Assembly: GCA_052161885.1 (NCBI GenBank)
Contig: CP197396.1
Span: 3,782,001 to 3,846,000, forward strand
Source: QKTW01 sp052161885
Lineage (GTDB): Bacteria > Bacteroidota > Bacteroidia > Chitinophagales > Chitinophagaceae
DNA length: 64,000 nt
Direction of reading: 5' to 3'
This document shows positions 54,423-60,973 of this stretch, one piece after another; the first letter of the stretch is position 1; every line of letters begins with the position of its first letter. The translations under genes and the position numbers were made by a program. The notes beneath the pieces are model-generated. The model made no database searches and was not told where the DNA came from. It saw only the letters and a program-made list of their open reading frames with translations.

Positions 54423-55331
54423 ATGATCATTCCTCCATATTTAAAACCCGGTGCCACCATCGGCATTACATGTCCTTCGGGTTACGTATCTCCGGACCGT
54501 GTTTCCTATGCAGTAGAAGTATTACAGCATTGGGGTTTTAAGGTAGAGATTGGCCAGACCGTTGGTACAGAGCATTTTTATTTTTCAGGCAATGATGATG
54601 CACGGCTTACCGATCTGCAGTACATGATGGACGAACCCGGTATTGATGCCATACTTATGGGGCGTGGCGGCTATGGTATGAGCCGTATTATAGACCGGCT
54701 TGACCTTACTGCATTTAAAAAAAATCCGAAATGGGTGTGTGGTTTCAGCGATATTACGATATTGCACAGCCATATTCATACACAGACAGGCATTGCAACA
54801 ATGCATAGCCCTATGTGCGGTGCATTTAAACCGGAAACAGAAGAGCTGGATTACCTGCAATGTTTCCGTAAAGCGCTTGCCGGTGAACCACTGAAATATG
54901 AGATCCCGGCGGCAACCTTTAATCGTAAAGGCATGGCAGAAGGAGTACTCACCGGCGGGAATCTTGCTATCCTGGCTCATCTTACCGGTTCGGCATCCGA
55001 AGCTGATACCACCGGGAAAATCCTGTTCATTGAAGACATCGGAGAGTACCTGTATAATCTTGACCGCCTGCTGCTTAACCTGAAGCGTGCCGGTAAGTTT
55101 GACCAGCTGAAAGGCCTGATCGTGGGCAGCTTTACAGACATGCAGGATACAGACCGTCCGTTTGGCCAGCATGTAGAGCAGATCATTTGGGATAAGGTTA
55201 AAAAATATGACTATCCGGTTTTATTTAACTTCCCATGCGGCCACCAGGATGTGAATTACACGCTACGGCTGGGCATGAATTACCGCATAGAAGTAGGTGA
55301 ACACGGCAGCTGTGTTTATCAGAACCTTTAA
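54423..55331 (+). CDS. LD-carboxypeptidase (peptidase S66)
   Basis: 302-residue serine peptidase that trims the terminal D-Ala from tetrapeptides of recycled peptidoglycan. The family motifs LKPGATIGITCPSG, LMGRGGYGMSRIID, VCGFSDITILHSHIH (nucleophile Ser), LTGGNLAIL, ILFIEDIGEYLYNLDR (Glu) and FPCGHQDVNYTL (His) are all present in order, giving a complete Ser-Glu-His triad. No signal peptide is seen, so it is cytoplasmic. It is followed by a DUF4230 gene after 11 bp. Confidence 0.95.
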   Translation: MIIPPYLKPGATIGITCPSGYVSPDRVSYAVEVLQHWGFKVEIGQTVGTEHFYFSGNDDARLTDLQYMMDEPGIDAILMGRGGYGMSRIIDRLDLTAFKKNPKWVCGFSDITILHSHIHTQTGIATMHSPMCGAFKPETEELDYLQCFRKALAGEPLKYEIPAATFNRKGMAEGVLTGGNLAILAHLTGSASEADTTGKILFIEDIGEYLYNLDRLLLNLKRAGKFDQLKGLIVGSFTDMQDTDRPFGQHVEQIIWDKVKKYDYPVLFNFPCGHQDVNYTLRLGMNYRIEVGEHGSCVYQNL

Positions 55332-55342
55332 ACAATGTTGCT

Positions 55343-55969
55343 ATGAAAAATATACTTCGCTTTATTTCTGCATTGATCATTCTTACTGCTACCATCATTG
55401 TAGGATATACTATTGGTAAAAAGGCAGGGCAGAAGGAAAGCAGGTCGGTAATGATTGAGAATTATGCTTTCATACGTGAAATAGCCGAGCTGGCCAGCCT
55501 GGAGGCAAACGGCATCACTACATTTAAAAGCACAAATGTTGCAGACGACGGAAGCTGGACTGCAGGGCTGCAGAAGATGTTTCTTGAAAAAACGGTGCAA
55601 CTGCAGGTACCATATACAGCAAAGTACGGCGTCGTTCTTAGTGACAGCAGTATACGGGTAGAGAAGAAAAAAGATATGCTGGAAATTCACCTGCCGCCGC
55701 CATCGCTGTTAAGCTATGAACTACGCCTGGATCGCCTGGAGGCCAATAGCCGTAAAGGGTGGCTGCAGTTTTCGGATGAGGATATGTACACTGCTTTTCA
55801 GAAAACAATGTATACCCGGAACAGAGCGCAGATGGAACATAATCAGCAATATCTTACACTCGCGCAAAACCGTATCAGCAGCATATTGCAGCATTATTTT
55901 TCTCCACTGCACATACAGGTAAGCTGTGTGTTTGACGGACAACAGCGGGTGCAATCATTGAAGAATTAG
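55343..55969 (+). CDS. DUF4230 domain membrane-anchored protein
   Basis: 208 residues with one N-terminal transmembrane helix (ISALIILTATIIVGYTIG) and an exported domain. The DUF4230 core is recognised by ELASLEANGITTFKST, VPYTAKYGVVLSDSSIRVEKKKDMLEIHLPPPSLLSYELR (three adjoining parts) and a helical end. Function is unknown. It starts 11 bp after the LD-carboxypeptidase gene and is probably in its operon, so a cell-envelope role is a fair inference. A CTTTGCGG repeat follows. Confidence 0.85.
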   Translation: MKNILRFISALIILTATIIVGYTIGKKAGQKESRSVMIENYAFIREIAELASLEANGITTFKSTNVADDGSWTAGLQKMFLEKTVQLQVPYTAKYGVVLSDSSIRVEKKKDMLEIHLPPPSLLSYELRLDRLEANSRKGWLQFSDEDMYTAFQKTMYTRNRAQMEHNQQYLTLAQNRISSILQHYFSPLHIQVSCVFDGQQRVQSLKN

Positions 55970-55984
55970 TTTTATCTTCTGAAT

Positions 55985-56023
55985 CTTTGCGTCTCTCCGC
56001 GATACTTCGTGCCCTTTGCGGTT
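55985..56023. repeat. CTTTGCGG-type intergenic repeat
   Basis: Aligns with 538-579: CTTTGCGTCTCTCCGCG, a short variable part, then CCCTTTGCGGTT. It lies between two convergent genes, as the first copy does. Confidence 0.6.
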
Positions 56024-56031
56024 AGGTAAAA

Positions 56032-56319
56032 CTACATAGCTCGCCAGGCATACATGCCGCCGGAAAGATTGTACATATCATAGCCAAGATCTTCAAGCCG
56101 CTGCAGCGCTATCTGGCTGCGGATACCCTTCTCACAATAAAACACCAGAGTTTCCTCTTTTGGCAGTTCATTTCTGCGGCTCATTAATTCCCCCAGCGGA
56201 ATGTGGAGCCCGCCTATGCTGTATAATTCGCGCTCAAAACCTTCACGTACATCTATAAGCGTAAACTTGCGGTGTTCATTGATCCAGTCCTGTAATTCTT
56301 TTGGTGAAATCTGCTTCAT
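56032..56319 (-). CDS. Rhodanese-like sulfurtransferase
   Basis: 95 residues from the ATG at 56319. A longer frame begins upstream but its extra N-terminus is unlike the family. Single rhodanese domain with FTLIDVREGFERELYSIGG, HIPLGEL and the active-site loop VFYCEKGIRSQIAL, in which the Cys carries persulfide sulfur. The C-terminal LSGGMYAWRAM is typical. It may deliver sulfur or act in thiosulfate detoxification. The neighbours give no specific clue. Confidence 0.92.
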   Translation of the reverse strand: MKQISPKELQDWINEHRKFTLIDVREGFERELYSIGGLHIPLGELMSRRNELPKEETLVFYCEKGIRSQIALQRLEDLGYDMYNLSGGMYAWRAM

Positions 56320-56418
56320 GAAAATTTTTAATATGCTGATAGAAAAAATCTTAAGCTCCTGTGACTTTAATGTCAGTAGGTACATCTATTTTCGCCACTC
56401 AAATTTAAAACCATATTA

Positions 56419-57084
56419 ATGAAACGTATCTTTTCTTTTGTAGCAATAAGCTCATTATTTCTTGCTTCCTGCCAGGATGCACCCAAGGCAGATAAAGCAA
56501 CTACTACAGACGCACAGCAGGTGCAGACCCCTGCTGCCGGTAATGTATATAAAGCAGACCTCGCACAGAGCCATGTAGAATTCATCGGCACAAAGCCTGT
56601 AGGCAAGCACCACGGTTCTTTCCTGTTGAAAAACGGCCAGTTGACTGTAGATAACGGTACTGTAAACGGCGGCAAGTTTACTATTGATATAAACACGCTT
56701 AAAGCAGACGACCAGGACAGCATAGGTAACGCCAAGCTTGCCGGTCACCTCCTGAGCCCCGATTTCTTTGATGCGCAGAAATTCCCTGAAGCGATCTTTG
56801 AAATTACCGGCGTAAAAACCGGCGTGGATACTGCTGTTGGTAAGGATGTGGTAATGAAAGATGCAACGCATACGATCACCGGTAACCTTACATTAAAAGG
56901 TGTTACCAAAAGTATCAGCTTCCCTGCAAAGCTGGCTATGAACGAAACTCAGACTACTGCTGATGCAAGCTTCAACATAGACCGCACACAATGGAACCTG
57001 GCTTACGGCAATGATAAGGGCCTGGGCGATCACTTCATTTATCCCGAAGTAAACATCCAGCTGCACCTGGTAACCAGCAAATAG
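56419..57084 (+). CDS. YceI family lipoprotein
   Basis: 221 residues. A lipoprotein signal peptide ends SLFLASCQD (lipobox Cys), followed by a Thr/Ala-rich linker and a YceI lipocalin-like barrel at about 43-221. The barrel shows ADLAQSHVEFIGTKPVG, GGKFTIDINTLKADD, HTITGNLTLKGVTKSI and FNIDRTQWNLAYGND. The family binds polyisoprenoids or other hydrophobic ligands in the periplasm. Monocistronic, with a very strong terminator between it and the convergent obg gene. Confidence 0.94.
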   Translation: MKRIFSFVAISSLFLASCQDAPKADKATTTDAQQVQTPAAGNVYKADLAQSHVEFIGTKPVGKHHGSFLLKNGQLTVDNGTVNGGKFTIDINTLKADDQDSIGNAKLAGHLLSPDFFDAQKFPEAIFEITGVKTGVDTAVGKDVVMKDATHTITGNLTLKGVTKSISFPAKLAMNETQTTADASFNIDRTQWNLAYGNDKGLGDHFIYPEVNIQLHLVTSK

Positions 57085-57100
57085 ATCAACCTGCATATTA

Positions 57101-57140
57101 AAAGACGAAAGGCACCATTAAGGTGCCTTTCGTCTTTTTT
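57101..57140. terminator. Bidirectional terminator between yceI-like gene and obgE
   Basis: A perfect 16-bp stem (57101-57116 with 57122-57137), a 5-nt loop ATTAA, and a T6 tract on the plus side. Confidence 0.92.
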
Positions 57141-57146
57141 GGTTAG

Positions 57147-58145
57147 TTAGTTTTCGTCTGTCAGCGCTTCCCAGAGCATGTCTTTGAGATGGCCTATCCC
57201 CTGGTTGGTAAGAGAAGAAATGAAGATATGCGGTACATCTTCCGGAAGCGCGGCACTTACTTCTTCGCGGAGCTCCTCGTCCAGCATTTCACTTTTGCTG
57301 ATGGCAATGATGATCTTTTTATCCAGTAATTCCGGGTTATACTGTTCCAGTTCATTGAGCAGCACCTCAAATTCCTTCGCATGATCGTCACTGTCGGCAG
57401 GTATGAGAAACAGCAACACAGAGTTGCGTTCTATATGACGCAGAAAGCGGTGCCCCAGACCTTTACCTTCTGCGGCACCTTCAATAATGCCCGGCAGATC
57501 GGCCATGCAGAACGATTTGTTGTCGTGGTAGGGTACAATACCCAATTGCGGCGTCAGTGTAGTAAAAGCGTAATTGGCAATTTTGGGCTTTGCCGCACTT
57601 ACAACAGAAAGCAGCGTAGACTTTCCGGCATTGGGAAACCCTACCAGCCCTACGTCTGCAAGTACTTTCAGTTCCAGGTATTTCCATCCTTCAGAACCTT
57701 CTTCACCCGGCTGTGCATAATCCGGAGCCTGGTTAGTAGCCGTTGCAAAATTTGAGTTGCCCAGCCCGCCACGACCACCACGCATCCATATGATCTCCTG
57801 GCCGTCTTCCAGCACTTCTGCCTGTATCTCTTCGGTTTCTTCGTCTATGGCCACCGTGCCCAGCGGTACTTCAATGATAATATCCTTGCCATCCCGGCCG
57901 GTACAGTTGTTTTTATCGCCCCGCTGACCATCTTCGGCCAGTACGTTTTTGTGGTAACGCAGGTGTATGAGTGTCCACAACTGTGAGTTTCCACGCAGTA
58001 TGATGTGACCGCCGCGGCCGCCGTCACCACCGTCCGGGCCGGCTTGTGGATTGAATTTAGTGCGCGCAAAGTGCGAGCTACCGGCACCGCCCTTACCGGA
58101 GCGTGCATATATGCGTATGTAATCTACAAAGTTTCCTTTCTCCAC
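57147..58145 (-). CDS. obgE: GTPase Obg
   Basis: 332-residue ribosome-associated GTPase needed for late 50S assembly and stress control. The glycine-rich Obg fold is visible (YARSGKGGAGSSHFARTK, GPDGGDGGRGGHIILRG), followed by the G domain with G1 VGFPNAGKSTLLSVVSA, the DLPGIIEGAAEGKGLGH switch and an ISKSEM-type G4 (AISKSEMLD, where Asn/Lys is usual). The protein lacks the C-terminal OCT domain, as many Bacteroidota Obg proteins do. It lies downstream of adk on the same strand, past a terminator hairpin. Confidence 0.96.
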   Translation of the reverse strand: MEKGNFVDYIRIYARSGKGGAGSSHFARTKFNPQAGPDGGDGGRGGHIILRGNSQLWTLIHLRYHKNVLAEDGQRGDKNNCTGRDGKDIIIEVPLGTVAIDEETEEIQAEVLEDGQEIIWMRGGRGGLGNSNFATATNQAPDYAQPGEEGSEGWKYLELKVLADVGLVGFPNAGKSTLLSVVSAAKPKIANYAFTTLTPQLGIVPYHDNKSFCMADLPGIIEGAAEGKGLGHRFLRHIERNSVLLFLIPADSDDHAKEFEVLLNELEQYNPELLDKKIIIAISKSEMLDEELREEVSAALPEDVPHIFISSLTNQGIGHLKDMLWEALTDEN

Positions 58146-58159
58146 AATATCTTATTAAA

Positions 58160-58203
58160 TGAGTAAAAATAAATATCACCCGTGAGCAATACCCACGGGT
58201 GAT
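58160..58203 (-). terminator. Terminator of adk
   Basis: On the minus strand ATCACCCGTG (58203-58194) pairs with CACGGGTGAT (58184-58175), a 10-bp stem, then ATTTATTTTTAC. Confidence 0.8.
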
Positions 58204-58223
58204 GATATATACCGGTGCGGCCG

Positions 58224-58805
58224 TTATGCCGGTAACAGGTATTTTTCTATCTGCCTGCTCAGCAGCTTAAATGTCTCTTCTATAGAACCATCACCCTTAA
58301 TGCGCTCTACCTTACCAAAAGACTCATAGTAATTTTCTACAATGGCCGTTTTTGCGTGATATTCCTTAATGCGCTTTACAATTACTTCTTCATTATCATC
58401 GCTGCGGCCGGATGTAGCAGCACGGCCTATCATACGGCGTGTGAGCTCATCTTCCGGCACCTGGAGCGAGAGCATCAGGTGTATTTGAGTATTTTTAAAC
58501 TCCAGCAGTTTGTCCAGTGCTTCGGCCTGTGCCTTGGTGCGTGGGAAACCATCGAAAATAAAGCCGCGAGCATTGGGCGTTTCATCAATTTTGGAGCTGA
58601 TCATGCCTATTACCACTTCATCCGGTACAAGCATACCCTGGTCCATATATTTCCGCGCTTCTACCCCCAGCGGCGTCTGGCGGCTCACTTCATCACGCAG
58701 CAGGTCTCCTGTAGAAATGTGCTGCAGGTGGAAAGCGGACACAATATTGGCAGACTGAGTGCCTTTGCCGCTCCCCGGAGGGCCAAACAAAATCAAGTTA
58801 AACAT
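58224..58805 (-). CDS. adk: Adenylate kinase
   Basis: 193 residues from the ATG at 58805, which directly precedes the conserved MFNLILFGPPGSGKGTQS. The frame is open upstream, but no homologous residues are there. P-loop GPPGSGKGTQ, the NMP-binding HISTGDLLRDEV, FDGFPRTKAQAEALD and the short-lid RMIGRAATSGRSDDN show a short-lid form of the enzyme without a zinc finger. It keeps AMP, ADP and ATP in balance. Upstream lies the divergent retron region. Confidence 0.96.
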   Translation of the reverse strand: MFNLILFGPPGSGKGTQSANIVSAFHLQHISTGDLLRDEVSRQTPLGVEARKYMDQGMLVPDEVVIGMISSKIDETPNARGFIFDGFPRTKAQAEALDKLLEFKNTQIHLMLSLQVPEDELTRRMIGRAATSGRSDDNEEVIVKRIKEYHAKTAIVENYYESFGKVERIKGDGSIEETFKLLSRQIEKYLLPA

Positions 58806-59038
58806 ATCGTTTTTAATAGTTGACGGCACAAAAATAAGTAACGCTTTGAAATAGCAAGAAAAACATCTGCTTATAGCCAAATAATTATGATATAACACTC
58901 CTCGTATCCGGTGTAATGCACCCCGTTCTGTATAAATAAAAGATGCCTGATGTTATTGCTTAAAATACAAATATTAAATTATAAATATTAGTACTAAGTA
59001 TTTATAATAAAAACAGGTTTTTCATTAAAAGCTATCAG

Positions 59039-59066
59039 TTGTGGTTTTATTATTTCTATATATTTG
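59039..59066 (+). promoter_or_regulatory. Predicted promoter of the retron
   Basis: TTG at 59039-59041, a 17-bp spacer and TATATTTG at 59059-59066, a good TAnnTTTG match. Transcription would begin about 59072, exactly where the a1 arm of the predicted retron RNA begins. The 230 bp upstream toward adk are very AT-rich and contain no gene. Confidence 0.6.
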
Positions 59067-59071
59067 AAAGA

Positions 59072-59291
59072 GGATTTAGAAAATACCTTGCTTTTCTGAA
59101 TAAGAAAATGATGATGTTTCGTCATCGCTGCAATATTATCTGACATTCGGCACTACCTGCAATCTTTATGGGGAGAACACGTACCAGTGGTACAGTTGCG
59201 GTTCTTCCTCCATGAGTTTAACTGTACCACTGGTACGTGTTCTCTGGAGTTGATTGATATAGTCCTGTGAAAATACGAAGGTTCTGAATCC
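59072..59291 (+). ncRNA. Retron msr-msd non-coding RNA
   Basis: About 220 nt directly upstream of a retron reverse transcriptase. The 5' arm a1, GGATTTAGAA (59072-59081), pairs with a2, TTCTGAATCC (59282-59291), over 10 bp with one G-U. Past a 4-nt bulge the pairing resumes with CCTT/AAGG and TTTTC/GAAAA. An msr-type hairpin GATGATG-TTT-CGTCATC lies at 59110-59126. The msd is a perfect 25-bp stem (59173-59197 with 59220-59244) with a 22-nt loop. This order (promoter, a1, short msr hairpin, long msd stem, a2, RT gene) is that of known retrons. The branching G and exact cDNA ends cannot be fixed by eye. Confidence 0.82.
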
Positions 59292-59324
59292 GGCCCTGTT
59301 TATAAACTAAACAGGGCCTTTATC
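59292..59324 (+). terminator. Hairpin between retron RNA and RT gene (possible attenuator)
   Basis: GGCCCTGTTTA (59292-59302) pairs perfectly with TAAACAGGGCC (59308-59318), then TTTAT. It begins right after the a2 arm and ends about 20 bp before the RT start codon. It probably sets the RNA's 3' end while allowing some read-through into the RT gene. Confidence 0.65.
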
Positions 59325-59340
59325 TTAATTCAATATCCCT

Positions 59341-60867
59341 ATGTCTGACAAATTAACCCGGCAGCAGATCTACGACCGTATCAAAGCTACCTCCAAAGAC
59401 AGCTATATTCTCGAAGAAATGAAGCGCCTCGGTTTCTGGGAAGCTTCAGAGATGCCGACGCTTTCCGAAACGCTTATCAACAGGGAAGTAGTGCTTACAC
59501 AGGAACTGAACCAGTTGCTGGAACAGGATCGCCGGTACAGCAATCGGGAGGCTATGCTCCGCGAAATGCGGAAAGCCCGTATGAAACAGGCCCTGGAAAA
59601 GCGGGATCAGACAAAACAAAGAAATAAACAGAAACGGCTTGATAAAGCGGCGCGCTGGAAACAGACACAGCAGCAGGAGATCATTTACCTGGGTGATGGT
59701 GTATCCGGTGGCTTGAGTAATACCGATTCCGATGCTCAGCTGCTGCAACGGTATGATTTACCTGCATTTGGCTCAATAACAGCACTTGCGGAAAGCATGC
59801 AGACAGATATCGCATCACTGCGCTACCTCCTGTACCAGCGGAAAGTATCAAGAATTAACCATTACCATGTTTTTGAAGTACCCAAGAAATCCGGTGGGAA
59901 AAGGCTCATTTCAGCGCCTAAAAAGCGCCTGAAAAACCTGCAGCAATGGGTGCTGACCACAATACTGGACCGGATACCTGTAAATGATCATATACATGGT
60001 TTTACCCGGCAGCGCTCTATTGTCACCAATGCACAGCCGCATCTGAAAAAGGATATTGTGATCAATATGGACCTGAAAGATTTCTTCCCCACGATCACTT
60101 ACGGGCGTGTGAAAGGACTGTTTCATAAGCTGGGTTATTCCGAGCAGCTGGCCACCATATTTGCCCTCATCTGTACGCAACCGGAAACGGAAGAAGTAGA
60201 GATGGACGGTGTGCGTTATTACGTTCAGAAAGGGCATCGTTTTCTGCCGCAGGGTTCACCGGCCAGCCCGGCTATCAGCAATCTTATTGCTTACCGGCTG
60301 GATAAAAAAGTGCAGGGTCTGGCAGCAAAACTGGGATTTACCTATACACGCTATGCCGATGATCTGAGCTTTTCTGCCTCAGAAGAAAGTGCGCAGCATA
60401 TTGCAAAGCTGCTGTACTTCCTGAGAAAAATCGTGGAATCCGAAGGATTTTCCGTTCACCCGGAGAAAACGCACATCATGCGCAGTGGCGGACAGCAGAA
60501 AGTGACGGGTATTGTTGTAAATGAAAAATTGAACATAGAGCGTGATAAACTGCGAAAATTCCGCGCGCTGCTGCACAATATAGAAACACATGGCTGGAAA
60601 GACCAGCAATGGGGTAAAGCAAAACATCTGATCAATGCGGTGGAAGGATATATTCATTATGTGCAGATGGTAAATCCCCAAAAAGGCAAAACGTTCAGGC
60701 AGCAACTGGAACAGATTGTGACGAAGCATGGCTACCCGGTCGTGGAACAACCAGCTATGTCGCAACCGCCCGCCACTCCGCCGCCTGTTGCTGAAATACC
60801 AGAAATGTCCCGACCGGAGAAGCCGGCACCTCCTGTACAGACAGACTGGTGGAACATCCTGTCCTGA
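59341..60867 (+). CDS. Retron reverse transcriptase
   Basis: 508 residues. An N-terminal extension (1-115) contains a highly basic Arg/Lys/Gln coiled-coil-like part at 62-113. Next comes IYLGDGVSGGL (115-125), a motif I associate with the myxobacterial Mx162/Sa163 retron enzymes. The RT core has VPKKSGGKRLISAPK, the retron-specific NAQPH (230-234), NMDLKDFFPTI with Asp244, LPQGSPASPAISN, the catalytic YADD (338-341) and the VTG triplet (388-390) that recognises the msr RNA. A Pro-rich tail (470-500) ends DWWNILS. The enzyme would copy the msd RNA into msDNA that stays joined to RNA. A WGR/ARM gene follows. It is not a group II intron or DGR type. Confidence 0.93.
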   Translation: MSDKLTRQQIYDRIKATSKDSYILEEMKRLGFWEASEMPTLSETLINREVVLTQELNQLLEQDRRYSNREAMLREMRKARMKQALEKRDQTKQRNKQKRLDKAARWKQTQQQEIIYLGDGVSGGLSNTDSDAQLLQRYDLPAFGSITALAESMQTDIASLRYLLYQRKVSRINHYHVFEVPKKSGGKRLISAPKKRLKNLQQWVLTTILDRIPVNDHIHGFTRQRSIVTNAQPHLKKDIVINMDLKDFFPTITYGRVKGLFHKLGYSEQLATIFALICTQPETEEVEMDGVRYYVQKGHRFLPQGSPASPAISNLIAYRLDKKVQGLAAKLGFTYTRYADDLSFSASEESAQHIAKLLYFLRKIVESEGFSVHPEKTHIMRSGGQQKVTGIVVNEKLNIERDKLRKFRALLHNIETHGWKDQQWGKAKHLINAVEGYIHYVQMVNPQKGKTFRQQLEQIVTKHGYPVVEQPAMSQPPATPPPVAEIPEMSRPEKPAPPVQTDWWNILS

Positions 60868-60906
60868 TCCCTTCCCGGAATACATCTAAGTACATAACCT
60901 GTAACG

Positions 60907-60945
60907 GACGATGCCTCAACGCAAATCATAAGCACAGGCATCGTC
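60907..60945 (+). other. 10-bp inverted repeat between RT and WGR/ARM genes
   Basis: GACGATGCCT (60907-60916) pairs perfectly with AGGCATCGTC (60936-60945) around a 19-nt loop. No T tract follows, so an RNA-processing or expression-tuning hairpin is more likely than a terminator. No promoter consensus was found in the 106-bp gap, which suggests one operon. Confidence 0.5.
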
Positions 60946-60973
60946 ACATAATTCAAGAATACGTTTCCATCAT

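Noticed and set aside
59173..59244. Perfect 25-bp inverted repeat considered as a terminator for adk or as transposon ends
   Set aside because: It lies upstream of the adk start, has no T tract, and the loop is only 22 nt. Its place between a1/a2 arms and before a retron RT explains it better.
59341..60867. Group II intron maturase or diversity-generating RT
   Set aside because: No maturase or HNH domain, no intron RNA domains V/VI, and no template/variable repeats were noticed. The NAQPH and VTG motifs are of the retron kind.
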